Shown: piece by piece, positions 42,342-53,693 of the stretch | How the letters are laid out: every line of letters starts with the position of its first letter | Position numbering within the stretch: the stretch's first letter is position 1 | Assembly: GCA_021292165.1 (NCBI GenBank) | Contig: JAHFWL010000433.1 | Span: 65,001-129,000 of the forward strand | Direction: 5' to 3' | DNA: 64,000 nucleotides | Origin: Shinisaurus crocodilurus | Lineage: Eukaryota > Chordata > Lepidosauria > Squamata > Shinisauridae | Program-made: the position numbers and the translations under genes | Notes under the pieces: model-generated | Databases searched by the model: none | What the model was told of the DNA's origin: nothing | What the model saw: only the letters and a program-made list of their open reading frames with translations

Positions 42342-43955
42342 CCTTAAACTGCGGGCAGAAACTGAATGTGGTGGTCTGCTATGTGTGGACAGATGGTCTG
42401 AAAGCTCTACCTGTCCATTCCGACCATGGGTTCCTTAAGAGCTCCAGCAAATTTGCTCCATTTATGGTTTTCATGCTGTACTTGTAAAATCTTATCCACT
42501 GTTCTCTCGCCAATACTTCTAGGGGTGTGTAAGTCCCCCCCCCATTTTATTACTCCATGTTTGTTGTAAGAACCCTCATTTGTTTCATAATTTCTTCTAT
42601 GAAATATATTCATTTGTCAGAATTTTATTCATTTCATTACTCACATTATTGTTGTGTGTTTCTTCCTTTAATGTTCACTTTCTTGTTGCCTGTGGGGGTA
42701 GCAACAGCGGAGCTGTTTTTGGTGGGTGCTTCTGGTGGACATCATGTTATTTACCCACAATGCCCTTGTTGTTGCATTTTTCTGGGACATTGTGAGGGAA
42801 AAATCTATGAAATCTATGAAAATAGTGGCCAGCAGTATGGACTGCCATTTGTTGTGGCACCTGTCACTTTCCTCCTTCAGTGCCCTGGAATTACGCAGTG
42901 TCCAGGACACTGTGGATAAAATCTCCTGGTGACTGCCAAAGAAAGGTCTGCTGCCACCACTGGAGAGAAGTAAACCTGCCCCCACCTCTAAATGAGTATG
43001 AAAGTGGGTCCTAAATATTTATCTTTGCATTCATTCTGGAACGAATGAAAATTGAACTGAATATCCCCCCTTCAGTTCAGTTTTTCATTTGTTCTGTAAT
43101 GACTACACACACACACACACACACACATACACCCAGTGGAGGGGCAATGATTAGAGAAGATAAATACTTTGAGGTTTGAGTTCAACCTGCCCAGGCCAAG
43201 TGAACTTTGCAGATGGATTTCAGCAATGCATCCTTGGAGGTCTTCTTCTAAACTCCTCCCTGGGAGGGAGAAATGCAGTTGAATGGAGGCCAGATTCTTA
43301 TTTAATTAGGAGCAGTTGTAATATGCACTTCTTTGAGGAAGGGCAATCCGATCCCCCAAACAGGCCTGAATTAGAGCAACATGGTAATACTCACATGTTC
43401 CACAAGTGTGCGCAAACACACACATGCCAAAAGTAGCCCCTGGCTGGGATCCTCAGAACTGTATAGGTACAGCTCCAATTTCCCACTCTCTGCAGTACCA
43501 TAAATTTTCTTTGCTAGCAGTGGGAGCACAGGGAACAGGCTAAGGGAAAGAATGGCAGAGAAGCCTACAAATATGTGCGGTCCATTTTTTGTTAAAAGAT
43601 CAGTGCAATGATCTTGAAGCTTATGGTGGAGGAGACAATGTTGATTACTTCCATGGGCTGCAGCATATATTCCTTTGCCTTCCTCTGCAAATGCTTTGTG
43701 TCAAGTTTTAGCAAAATAAACATTAAAAATTGTCAGGTGGATCTGCTGTACGGTCCCTGCCCTGCCTGCCCACATCATCCATGGAATACTATTGCCAGGA
43801 CACCCATGTTTGCCAGCCTGGCGGACTGAGCTGGCAGTGTGTAGAGCTGAAGGCAGATAACACTTTTTAAGAGAGTCAAAAGTGGTCTGAGAGATCATCA
43901 CTACCCATGGTGTACCCACACATTTATTTTGTCCTACTCTTGCCTCTGGTCTAAC
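42342..43955. other. unassigned stretch
   Basis: A (CA)n run lies at 43,106-43,130. 42,900-43,080 includes short inverted blocks. No gene is recognised. Confidence 0.4.
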
Positions 43956-43959
43956 AGAT

Positions 43960-44199
43960 TCTGAAGGTTAAAGCTATCAATGGCTACTAGTCCTGATGGC
44001 TATATGAAAGCTCCAGGATCAGAGGCAGTATGCCTATGTACGCCAGTTGCTGGGGAACATGGGTGTGAGGGTGCTGTTGCACTCATGTCCTAGTTGTAGG
44101 TTTCCCCATGGGCAGCTGGTTGGCCACTGTGTGAACAGAATGCTGGATTAGATGGACCCTTGGTCTGATCCAGCATGGCTCTTCTGATGTTCTTATGTT
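43960..44199 (+). mobile_element. CR1 LINE 3' end, copy 2
   Basis: AAAGCTATCAATGGCTACTA, CAGAGGCAGTATGCCTATGT, GCTGTTGCACTCATGTCCTA and AGATGGACCCTTGGTCTGAT end with TTCTGATGTTCTTATG. It is collinear with 12,570-12,853. Confidence 0.83.
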
Positions 44200-45814
44200 T
44201 TAAAACAATAAAAAAAACCTGCCAAATCTATTTACCAGAGGTAATGGTGGGATGAGTGTACACATTACAAGCAGATCTCTGTTTCGAACCACCTTCAACT
44301 CTAAAAACCAACCAACTATTGTCTATTTCCAGCCTAGTAGAACCTCTGTCCAGTGGACCTCCAATGGGCTGCTTTTGTCTGGTGCCGAAACTTAGAATCA
44401 GCAGAGCATGGTGGTCCTGTGTGGACATGCACTGATTTTCTGAGTGCACCACCGGTGGCCTGAAGCAATTCTTTTGAGCATCAGCGAGAGAGCAATGCCC
44501 TGCTTTCCCTTCCTCTGCACTCTTGCAGAGGCAGATCCCACACCAGAGCAACTTTCTGATGTTTTCATTAGCAGTTTTATTAACATTTCCAGGCCAGAGA
44601 ATAAAAGAGAGGCCTCAGGAATTTGTCAGGTCCCCACACATCTGGAGTCATGGGGGCAATAACCACAAGGCCAAACCTTTTATTATTTCTTCTTTTAATT
44701 GCTTGTTATGCAAGGACCATTTTTTTTATTAAGTGGTTTGTTTACTTCAGCTCTAATGAGCATGATGGAATGATTTTTCACCATGTTGCACCAAGCTGTG
44801 TTGCAGGCCCCATGGGAATGTTCTGATAGCCAGGTCAGATCAATGGGTCACCAGTTCCATGATCAGGCTGAGCTATGGAGAGCATTACAGTTTCCCCCCA
44901 TTACACAGGTGAAGCAACTGAGTGCTGTTGGGCAGACTATACATTATGCACAAATGTGTGTAACAAAGCACCAACAGTTTTTTTAAAAAATATTTAATGA
45001 AAAGCAGCCTTGGGAGGCTGTGAATTTGGTCAATGTGAAGGGATGCTTAGTCCTTTCCCCTCTGATCAAAATAGCTTTCCTCAGCCTGCTTTTCTCCCTT
45101 CAGAAAAACAGCTGGGAGAGGCAATTTTGACTGCAAACATGGCCGGTCGGGAAAGGGTTAAACACTCCTTCCTGCTGTCAGTCTTTTAGTAAAATATGTA
45201 GCCTCCTGAGGCTGCTTTTCATTAAGAAAGCAACCTGTCGTGGAGCCTCCAAGCCTGATCAGGACTGCAGCCCTGGGGTGTATGTGTGTGTTAAAGCCCT
45301 TTGCCCCCAACACTTGTGTTCCATTCGGGCAGAACTATGCAGTTAAGGTCATGTGTAGGTTGTCCCTAGTCATGGAGCCTGGTTGCTTGCGGCAGTGGTT
45401 TGGGGGGGAAGTGTGTGTGTGTGCATTCGTGGGGGAAGGGTTCAGCAACTCCTTCCCACCCTTCTTTCCACAAATTTGTTCCTATTCCCTGCTTTATATT
45501 TGATCAGCCACAACTCATGTTCTAAATCCAAATCTTAATCTGGCGGTGAAAAATCCCCATTCCTTTATTTGTAAAAGTGGCCTGGGGGCATCGTGTGTTT
45601 TAGCACATTTCGCAAAAAGAACTCTTCAACTACAGAGAATGCTGGTGCATCTCAAAGGCAACAGACTTCCGGTCATAGAGATGTATGATATAGAGTAGCC
45701 CAACACATATTTTGGGGTTTAGAACTTCAACTCGTTCTTCAGGCTGCTCATGTTGCTCTTAGCAACTGCAGACATGTTTTTTTAAAGAGTAAATTTGCAG
45801 CTGGCAATGGAAAC
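44200..45814. other. unassigned stretch
   Basis: No gene or confident repeat. A (GT)n-like tract lies near 45,410. Some frames of about 100 codons exist but lack any recognisable motif. Confidence 0.4.
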
Positions 45815-45822
45815 TTCCCACC

Positions 45823-46266
45823 CAGATGCGGTATTAGGGGGTGGCCCACTAGGGCTGGAGCCCCGATCTCTGGGAGGCCATCTGCCCCACCACCCTGCTG
45901 TCCATGGGCACTTGCTGAAATAAAGGTGCAGGGGCCCTGAGGATCTCTGTTGCATCTGATCCCCCTGGATTAGCTGGCTTTTTGCCCACATGTGCTTCAT
46001 CTCCTGCTGCCCCCCCCATCTTTCTGTCTGAGGTTTGTTTTTCCCCCTCCTGAAATCAAATGTCCTCCTCTCCCCTGTCCATACACCCTTTTTTTTTTTT
46101 TTTTTACAAATAAGGGTGTACTTAGGATACAGGGTCCTTAGGATACAGACACACACACATACACACACACTTTAGAGCATATGTAAATTAGAAGATGCAA
46201 ATTTGTGCATTTTCTTTGTCCTGTGGGCCAGAGCCCCGATCTTTTTGGTACCTAGCACTGCCCCTG
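45823..46266. mobile_element. 444-bp non-autonomous hAT element, copy 2 (inverted)
   Basis: Ends are CAGATGCGGTATTAGG and CCTAGCACTGCCCCTG. Flanking octamers TTCCCACC and TTCCCTCC match at 7 of 8. It is inverted relative to, and of the same length as, 8,245-8,688. It carries a poly-T at 46,090-46,106 where copy 1 has a short A/T tract. Confidence 0.87.
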
Positions 46267-46379
46267 TTCCCTCCCGATTCAAATAGCAAACAATGTGGAT
46301 TTGGACTGTAACTGGGGGCAGGGGGAGTGTTAAATCCTTTTATCCCCCTTCCAGAATCCTGATCTGGATTAGGCAATTT

Positions 46380-46490
46380 CATAGATCATAGAGTTGGAAG
46401 AAGCCTACAAGGCTATGGAGTCCAACCCCCTGCTCAATGCAGGAAACTAGAGGAGGGGTCTCCCATCCAAGTAATAACCAGGCTTGACCC
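46380..46490 (-). mobile_element. 5S-derived SINE, CR1-tail half (split by LTR)
   Basis: ATAGATCATAGAGTTGGAAG, GGAGTCCAACCCCCTGCTCA, GTCTCCCATCCAAGTAATAA and CCAGGCTTGACCC form the 3' half in inverse orientation. The 5' half resumes at 47,713 after the solo LTR. Confidence 0.87.
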
Positions 46491-47712
46491 TGTGAGAGCT
46501 GGACTGACCCGGGTTCAAAAGCTTACCTAGCCAGTGACCCTCAGTCCCAGCCACGCAGGCGGAAGGAGGAGATAACAGTAGTTAATAAAGAACATTCCTT
46601 TTGAACATTCGCAGGATTCGCAAGTTTTTGTCTCCTGAAACAGCCCATCTGCTTGTTCAGGCTTTGGTGGTATCACGCTTGGACTATTGTAATAGCTTAA
46701 TAGCTGGCTTGCCCTCTTCTGTGCTTCTTCCACTGGTTCTGGTTCAGAACAGCGCTGTTTGTGTTGTTCTGAACTTGCCCCGATACTCCCATATTACTAT
46801 GGCCCGTAGGAATCTTCATTGGCTACCCATTCGGACTAGGGCCACAATTTAAATTATTGGTTCTTGCCTTCAAGGCTTTGCGCTCTAATGTCCCTCATTA
46901 CTTATCATCTAGGCTTTCCTGGTATGTTCCTGGTAGGAATTTAAGATCAGTGGGCCAGGGATTATTAGCGGTCCCACCGACACACTCTGCCTTGTCAAGG
47001 CTGCGAACCTTTCAGGACCTGGTTCCACTTTTGTGGAACAGACTTCCCATGGACCTCCGACTGGAGGAGGATCTTTCCCGCTTTCGAACGGGATTAAAGA
47101 CTTATCTTTTTAGTCAGCCAGAATGAGTGGTTGGGCTAATGTGGTGGTTGCTGGGATTTGATACTGCATAGTAAGTGGTTGGTGTTGGTTATTTTATTGT
47201 ATTGTTATGTTTACTGTATATGTTATTTGTCCTGCCCTTTGGTATAAGGAGCGTTATAAATAAACGTTTATTATTATTAAAGAGTTTATTTGTAAGACCC
47301 AATTACATGGGATTAAGGCAAGCAATGCATCTCTTACTCACTACATGATTGCAGATTCAAATCCAAGACCCCAGTGGTAAGGCTGAGATGCAGTGAAGTG
47401 ACTGACCTGAAGTAGAAGTCCAGAACAAGACTCAAGTGAGGAAGTGTGGGGATGTGTGACTTACCCCAACTTATATAGTAAGACCCCATTTATAGTATCT
47501 ATAAATAGGATATTATTCACCTATTATATAACCTGTTATTCAAACCTGTTTACTCCAAACTTCTTGTCCCATGAGTCTGAGTCATAGACCTTGAGACTAT
47601 GTCTAGTGACAATAGACCTTGTGTACTTCACCTCAGGAGACATCCTCCATGTCAGGAGACAATCCTGATGTTAGGTGACAATATCGTTCTGCCCATCATG
47701 CAAAACCTAACA
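46491..47712 (-). mobile_element. solo LTR, copy 2, perfect 5-bp TSD, itself interrupted
   Basis: On the minus strand it begins TGTTAGGTTTTGCATGATGG and ends CCAGCTCTCACA. The perfect duplication is GACCC (46,486-46,490 and 47,713-47,717). Apart from a LINE inserted at 46,592-47,277 it is collinear with 1,794-2,343. An AATAAA signal is split off next to the LINE site. It integrated into a 5S-derived SINE. Confidence 0.9.
46592..47277 (+). pseudogene. L2/Rex1-like LINE, C-terminal fragment
   Basis: Frame 1 reads NIRRIRKFLSPETAHLLVQA, VVSRLDYCNSLIAGLPSSV, VQNSAVCVVLNLPR and HITMARRNLHWLPI. After a frameshift near 46,852 it reads LAFKALRSNVPHYLSSRLS, SVGQGLLAVPPTHSALSRLR and LWNRLPMDLR with SRFRTGLKTYLF. 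This is the conserved post-RT domain of the L2/CR1 group. The 3' end is GAGCGTTATAAATAAACG with a short ATT-repeat tail. 5'-truncated, dead, inserted in the LTR. Confidence 0.85.
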
Positions 47713-47768
47713 GACCCTGCTTAGCTTTCCACACTCAGACAAGCTGAGCCAGCGTGAGCCACAGGCCT
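47713..47768 (-). mobile_element. 5S-derived SINE, 5S-like half (split by LTR)
   Basis: GACCCTGCTTAGCTTTCC, CTCAGACAAGCTGAGCC and GCGTGAGCCACAGGCC are the inverse of the 5S-like head. Together with 46,380-46,490 this is one SINE. Confidence 0.87.
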
Positions 47769-47827
47769 ACAATTGCTAATTGCATGAATGGTGTCATGTC
47801 TAGATTGGCTATAAGAAGGGAGGTATT

Positions 47828-48188
47828 AGGGTGGCCACATGTCCTGCTTTACAGAGGACAGTCCTCTGTTTGAAAGGCTGTCAGAGGACTATCCTCTATT
47901 TAAAGGTGTCCTCTGTTTGGACTCAAGAAGGCTATCCAGTCCAAGTCCAGTTTAAGGATAAAGTACAGTACCATAAGAAGGAAGAGCCTTGGAATTGGCC
48001 ATCAGCCGTTAGCACCTGGGCGGTCACAGTCTTCTCCACTATGGTGGGATGTCTTGTATTTCTATGTGAATTATAACAATCATTTCTAAATTTGCGTCTA
48101 TACATATAAGTTAGTACATGTAGATGTTATGCAAATTGGTGTCCTCTCTTGTTCTCTTTTTTTGGCAATGGATAAGTGGCCACCTTAG
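47828..48188. mobile_element. TGGCCAC-ended MITE, complete copy
   Basis: Ends are AGGGTGGCCAC and GTGGCCACCTTAG. Flanking octamers GAGGTATT and GAGGTATA match at 7 of 8. Internal CCTCTGTTTGAAAGG and GTGTCCTCTGTTTGG repeats follow the left end. Other copies are at 13,680-13,835 and 50,098-50,425. An 8-bp duplication suggests hAT. Confidence 0.72.
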
Positions 48189-48196
48189 GAGGTATA

Positions 48197-49187
48197 TGCT
48201 GTCTTTTGTCTGAAATTTAGAGAAATGCTTTTTATGGGTATGAGTTGGAGTTTTGCATGAATGAGTGGCAGGATCTGGCTGCCTCTTCCTTCTTCTTCTT
48301 TTCTTCTTCTTCTTCTTTTTTTTTTTTGAAGACAGACCTTAAGATCTGGCGTTTACATTAGTGCTGCTTGCTTGTGTGTGTGTGGGAGGATTCTTCATTG
48401 CCTTCCATTCACTGTTTAGACTGAATTTATGTGTCTGTTGCGTTTTGTGAGATGGTAGCCCTCTGGTCTAAATTCTATGCACATGCAGCATTGCGAAAGC
48501 AAATTCCCCCAAGGAACAAAAAGGCCTGAGTGATGATAGGAAACAGAAAAAGAAGCCAAAGGAAATCGAGTGAGTTGGAGGAAGCCGGCATGACCTGAGT
48601 TAGATGCATTAATGAGAGACAATGTTGTGCTTTTGGAACGAAATGTTGCCTGTGACCAAGGTCTTGATCCTGGTGTGGTAAAGCTATATATTGGGCAACT
48701 TCTGGAAAAATAAACAAGAGTCCTGTGTAACTTTAGTGGCAGTCTGTACAAGCCACTTACAGAATTATGCAAAGCTCTGCCAGGCTGATGAGGGCTGTGG
48801 GGAGGATAAATAGTCTGACTTCATCTCTTTCTTTTCTTGACAGCTAGAGCATTGATTGAAAACTGCAAAAGAGGCAGGCACTTCTGTTTAGCTAGGGACG
48901 CTCGCTTGTAGCAGCTGAACATTTGCCCAGAAATGGGACTAGCTCCAGGACTGGTGTGTGTGTGTGCGCGCGCGCATGTGTAACTGTTTTGGTAGCAGTA
49001 TTAGCAGCTTACTGTTGTGTTGCTACAAGCGATCATACAGCAAGATAATTGGGTGGTCGGGCAAATGGTGAAAAATCAGACCATGCATAATAAACAGAGC
49101 TGCCACCATATGACAGCTGCACCATGCAGTGAGTGACCATAATGTTTAGAACAGCTCTCACGAGACGACATGGCTTGTTTTGTGGAC
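48197..49187. other. unassigned stretch
   Basis: A (CTT)n/poly-T tract lies at 48,286-48,330. 48,820-48,842 has a good polypyrimidine tract and AG, but no supported exon follows. A GTGTGCGCGCGC tract lies near 48,960. Confidence 0.4.
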
Positions 49188-49370
49188 AGGGCCATAATTC
49201 AAAGATGGAGCAGCTGCTTTGCATGCAGATGGTCTCGGATTGAACCCCCAGCATCTCCAGTTAACAGGATCAGGCATCAGGTGAAAGGGAAAGACCTCTG
49301 CCTAAGACCCTAGAAAGCTGCTGCCTAGAGTAGACAATACTGGTCTGGATAACTGATTCAGTATAAGGTA
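49188..49370 (+). mobile_element. tRNA-Ala-derived SINE
   Basis: GGGCCATAATTCAAAG, GCTGCTTTGCATGCAGATGG, GGATTGAACCCCCAGCATCT, GGGAAAGACCTCTGCC and CTGATTCAGTATAAGGTA. Confidence 0.8.
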
Positions 49371-49850
49371 CGGCTGTACCGAATTGACAAGGACCATTTC
49401 ACAGCCATTTCATCCACCTTGAAATTGGCTGTTTTATTCCTGCTGTATTTTGGGGGGGGGTGAATTTTTTTTGGAGGGAAGAGAATCAGAGTGGCCGCCA
49501 TTTCGTTTCTCCCTGAAAGCCCTGTTCTGAGGTGCTCTTTTAAATTGGGGAAATTCAAAACGGCTGTCGCCATAAAAATTGGCTGCCTGCTTTGCCACTC
49601 ACTGAGGGCCACTGTTATAGCAGACAGCAGCTGAATGTCTGCAGAAAGACATACACTTTTACAGAGCGGGCGGATTGTTCCTACAGCAGGTCATTTCATT
49701 CATGGGGTGTAGTGTTAAATACTCCTCCAAAGAAAGGGCAGTGATTGAAGCAGGCGTGTTTAAAATATATAGCCACAGTGTTCCATCTGTGGAACCCACT
49801 TTTAAAACCTGAACTGCTAGGGAAAATGTTTTTTATGTCTGGATTTTTAA
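49371..49850. other. unassigned stretch
   Basis: A run of G/T lies near 49,450. No gene is recognised. Confidence 0.35.
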
Positions 49851-49898
49851 ATAATAATAATAATAATAATAATAATAATTATAATAATAATAATAATA

Positions 49899-49936
<38 letters not shown>
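49851..49936. repeat. self-complementary (AAT)n(ATT)n microsatellite
   Basis: About 45 bases of AAT repeats pass into about 40 bases of ATT repeats, so the tract is its own inverted repeat. A similar tract is at 54,669-54,727. Confidence 0.93.
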
Positions 49937-50097
49937 GTGTAAGAATGTCTTGCAAAAAGTCCAAAGCTGTTTTATTTGAAAGCAGAGCCAAAAGTTTAAA
50001 ATGTGTCCGGTGCTGTTTTTTTTAGGGTGGAGACCAGGGAATCAGAGATTACCCTTGCAATCCTATCCATGTCTAATCAGTTGTAAGTAGGGTGGCC

Positions 50098-50425
50098 ATG
50101 CATCCTCTCTTACAGAGGACTGGCCTCTATTTCAAGGGCGGCTAGAGCACAGTTCTCTGTTTTGAAGTTGGGCTTCTATTTGAAGGGCCACCCAATCCAA
50201 ATCCGGTACAAAGATGCCTGCGTGCAGGCAGCTATTTTGAATATTCAAGCCTTCCAATGGTTAAATAAGCCATGATGAGCCACTGCAATTGTGCGAACCT
50301 GGTCAGTGTCTTCCATGCTATCGTGAGATGCACTGTATTTCTATTTAAATCAATAATTATTTCTAAATTTGCACCTATGCATATAAATTAGTATATACAA
50401 TTTTTATGCAAATCAGTGTCCAAAA
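50098..50425. mobile_element. TGGCCAC-ended MITE, diverged copy
   Basis: AGGGTGGCCATGCATCCTCT, ACAGAGGACTGGCCTC and ATTTCTAAATTTGCACCTAT followed by AAATCAGTGTCC are collinear with 47,828-48,188. The right end is lost. Confidence 0.7.
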
Positions 50426-50727
50426 TGGTGGTGGTGGGAAGACTATGTGTACTTCTTTAAACTCCTTGGAGAAAAGGCTGGATAGAAATCAATCAATCAA
50501 TCAATCAAACAAACAAAATGATTCAGAGAAACATTGTTGAGGGAGAGTCTGTTTCATGAAACTGTTACTCCTTGATTCACAGGGTTTTGATTTCACAAGG
50601 GTTGGTCGAATCACTGTTTCTCACCAGCCCTCGTATAAAGCAGCAGCTTCTGCTGATATGTCTCCATTAAATGGAAAGTGAGTGTACATTCCTGCTACTG
50701 ACTGGCAGTGGCATGGAAACTCTACAC

Positions 50728-50869
50728 CAGGGATAGCCAACCTGGTGTCTTCCAGATGTTGTGGACTACAGCTTCCATCAGCCCCAGCCAGGATGACCAA
50801 TGGTCAGGGATTCTAGGAGTTGTATTCCAATTCCAAAACATCTGGAGGGCTCCAGCTTGCCTCCCCCTG
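50728..50869. mobile_element. palindromic hAT MITE
   Basis: CAGGGATAGCCAACCTGGTG on the left and CTCCAGCTTGCCTCCCCCTG on the right, with inner TCCAGATGTTGTGG / CCAAAACATCTGGA pairing. Octamers CTCTACAC and CTTTACTC match at 6 of 8. Confidence 0.75.
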
Positions 50870-51169
50870 CTTTACTCAGTGGAAGTAATCCAATGAGTGA
50901 GTCGCACTCTACACATTCCAGCTGCTGTAAGGAGGAGGAGCAATTTCCATCTGATGGTTGTAACATTCTGTGTAGACCACCTAAATCCTCTTTTTCAAGG
51001 CTAAATGTTTCCAGTCCCTTTCGTTTTCTCCATAGAATTTGCCTTTTAGATCCTTTGTCATCTTTCTCGCTCTCCTCTGTGTCCTTCACAATGAGCAATA
51101 CTAATCACAAGTTGAATTTTGCTGTCTTAATGCATTGTACCCTCACTTAGCTTATTCTCTCAGTGTTGT

Positions 51170-51340
51170 CACTCCAGATAGCGTTTGAATGCAGCTTATC
51201 ATTATTATTCTTCGCCTCCTCCTCCTCCTTATTCTTATTTTATTATGTTTCATGGTTTTAAATTTTGTTGTATGCCCTCTTGGGAGAGTTTAGTATAAAA
51301 GGTAACTTAAAAATCATTTCAATAAATAATTAAAAAAAAG
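51170..51340 (+). mobile_element. LINE 3' tail (L2-like)
   Basis: TTGTATGCCCTCTTGGGAGA, AGTATAAAAGGTAAC and CAATAAATAATTAAAAAAAA resemble an L2-type 3' end. No coding part remains. Confidence 0.45.
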
Positions 51341-51370
51341 AATCATGCCAGAGAGGTGGAGAGGTTAGAG

Positions 51371-51491
51371 CAGCTTTTCCCAAAGTCTGACACTCTCTGA
51401 AAGTGTTGGACTGTAGTTCCCATCATCCTCAACCAGCATGGCCATTGGCCATGCTGGCTGGGGATGATGGGAATTGTAGTCCAACACTCTA
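51371..51491. mobile_element. palindromic MITE, TTCCCATCATCCTC family
   Basis: GTTGGACTGTAGTTCCCATC and GATGGGAATTGTAGTCCAAC pair around GGCCATTGGCC. The outer ends are weak. Confidence 0.7.
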
Positions 51492-52489
51492 ACCTCTATG
51501 TCACACTGGCTCTCACAATGGCAGGGGGAGAGGAAGGGTGGGCCAAAAATGTCATGAAATAAATAAATAAATAAATCTGCTCCATGGCCCGTGACTATTG
51601 GCTTAATTGAATCCACGCACATGGCACCAGGCTTTCCTTGGGGGTAGGGGGCAAGTAGGAGTGGTACAATTACAACTGGCAAAAGAGATTAGCTAATGCA
51701 ACCACTGATGAAATGAAAGATGTTTAAATGGGTTATTTGCTCTGTGGGAAGCCAGTGCTGCAGAAAATGTATTTAGCAGACAGCCATCTTCCTATAGGAG
51801 CACTATGGAAAACGTGCAGGGAGTGCAATTGATGCATGGATCAAAGCCTGCCTCCAACCTTTTTCACAATCCTCTCACAGGTCCCTTTTTAATGACAATA
51901 GCATGTTATCATGTCCTCTGTGTAATCAAGGGAAGAAGAGAGAGCTTTTCTGTAGTGGGTTACAGCCCTGCTACTATTTCCCCTTCAAAAAACCCTTGCC
52001 TCTGTCTGCGCCAGTCCAGGGGAGGTAAGAGTGCACATCCTCTAAAGAGCTTAAACAGTCCCGTCCCGTCCCCTGACAAGATTTTAATAAAATAATAAGG
52101 GATTTTGAGGGAGGGATAATGTTGTTGATATTTGACATTTAAACATATGGCTAGATGAGTGTTCACGCTCTGGTGATGTACTGAAAGGGAGCACACAGTC
52201 TTCATTCAATGTTTTTAAAAGCCCTTTTAAAAGTTTGCGGAATGGTGGGGTCTGGGTGTGTTTCTCAACACCATCATTTCCAAAATATCCAGTAGGAACC
52301 TGTAATATTTGTGCAAACACATTCCCCACAGCAATCATGGTAGCCACAAATGGGGTATCTGAGGAGGTGTATTTTTCAAGATACAAACTGTGGGTTGGGA
52401 AATTCAACAACCCACCTGAGAGAAACTGAGCGCCGCAAAATGAGAACCAGAAAAAGAAGAAAAGACAATATCATGATTGTGTAGGGGCT
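51492..52489. other. unassigned stretch
   Basis: 51,490-51,515 has the tRNA-like end (ACACTGGCTCTCA) of a MIR-like SINE, and an (AAAT)n tract follows at 51,557. The rest is unassigned. Confidence 0.35.
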
Positions 52490-52640
52490 CAGGAACTCAG
52501 TCGTAGAGCGCATGCTTGGCATGCAGGGATGCTTTGCAGGCTCTGGCATCTCCTGAGCTGAGACCCTGAAGAGGTCAGAATAGACAACTGAGCTGGATGG
52601 GCCAGCAGTCTGGCCTGGAAAGATAGTTTTACATATTCAG
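52490..52640 (+). mobile_element. tRNA-Ala-derived SINE, short copy
   Basis: GAACTCAGTCGTAGAGCGCA, TGCTTGGCATGCAGG, GGCTCTGGCATCTCCTGAG and GACAACTGAGCTGGATGGGC. Confidence 0.72.
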
Positions 52641-52726
52641 GCCCCCTGGTTCTGGATATATAATCAAGTGTTTTCTCTGCTTCCTGTCTAATCCTTTAAT
52701 GCATCTGTTTCTCCTTTAATTTCTAG

Positions 52727-52854
52727 AGGCAACAGACCTGTTAACCAGGAATCATGTCGGTGAAACTAACATTCGTCTCCCCTGCTGAAGGGGGAAGACT
52801 CAGCAGGAGCTGCTCCTTTGCAGGATTCAGCAGCGCGCACAGCCGAAAGTTAGC
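52727..52854 (+). CDS. candidate first coding exon of a host gene
   Basis: The polypyrimidine tract CTGTTTCTCCTTTAATTTCTAG gives a strong acceptor ending at 52,726, with CTAATCC upstream as a possible branch site. The exon has 27 bp of 5' UTR. The ATG is at 52,754 with A at -3. A 101-nt open frame then ends AGC and the consensus donor GTAAGT at 52,855-52,860. The predicted 33 residues begin MSVKLTFVSPAEGGRLSRSC and continue SFAGFSSAHSRKL. They are rich in Ser and Arg, with RLSRSCS and HSRK motifs that resemble basophilic kinase sites. The exon would end in phase 2. I do not recognise the protein. Neighbours are repeats, so adjoining exons must lie outside the window. Confidence 0.55.
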
Positions 52855-52860
52855 GTAAGT

Positions 52861-53199
52861 TGCACAGTTGCAAGCAACAAGTTCCTTTCCAACTTCTGCT
52901 CTGTCACCTAATACGTTCTGTGCTGTTCAGGACCAAACTAGACGAAGCATTGCAGATCCATGATCAGATCTCCCATTTGTTTAATTTTGTAAACTAACAG
53001 TAGCTGCTAGTCATCCCCCCACCCCTGCCGACTTGGATTGGGAGCCTGGGAGAGGGAGTTTAATCCATTTTCTTGATGTGAATTCCCTCCTCTAAAGCTA
53101 TTGTCTATCTTAGGTAAGGGAAAACATACGGGTATACAAACTTAGTACCTAGGCTAAGGCAGGAACTAGGCAGGACAGGAGACCACTTCATGATATACA
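52861..53199. other. unassigned, intronic if the exon is real
   Basis: GCAGATCCATGATCAGATC near 52,953 is a short palindromic motif. Otherwise there is nothing. Confidence 0.35.
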
Positions 53200-53372
53200 G
53201 GCCTGTGGCTCACGCTGGCTCAGCTTGTCTGAGCATGGAAAGCTAAGCAGGGTCAGGCCTGGTTATTACTTGGATGGGAGACCCCTCCTCTAGTTTCCTG
53301 CACTGAGCAGGGGGTTGGACTCGATGGCCTTGTAGGCTCCTTCCAACTCTATGACCTATGAATCTATGAATC
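53200..53372 (+). mobile_element. 5S-rRNA-derived SINE with CR1 tail, copy 2
   Basis: GGCCTGTGGCTCACGCTGGC, GGAAAGCTAAGCAGGGTCAG and TTACTTGGATGGGAGACCCC are followed by GGGGGTTGGACTCGATGGCC and CCTTCCAACTCTATGACC. It is nearly identical to the copies at 23,899 and 61,669. Confidence 0.9.
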
Positions 53373-53693
53373 ATGGTGTCTCCCCTGCCAGGTAAGAGCT
53401 GGCAGAGATGGCCAAACTCACATCATTAATCAGAGAAAGGACAACATCCACATTTATTGCTGAGTGAAAACCTCTAATTGACTTTTTGCAGAGACTAGAA
53501 AATAATGATTTGTTTGTTTGTGGGTTCATGGAATAATAAGTGAATTTGGGACGACGGGAAAAAGGAGATTTCTCATTCTGATTATCGAGTAAGAAAATTT
53601 ATTGTTACCTATATTTGCTGTAGAAGAAAATCGGAAGTCTATTTTGTTTTGTTAATTGTTATATGTTTGATATTATGTGTTTATTTTACATAG

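Noticed and set aside
44523..44660. Possible exon after CTCTGCACTCTTGCAG
   Set aside because: The acceptor is good, but no consensus donor or start codon fits the open frame and the peptide is unremarkable.
48820..48910. Possible exon after TTTCTTTTCTTGACAG
   Set aside because: Two of three frames stop quickly and no matching donor is seen. It could be a non-coding exon but nothing supports it.
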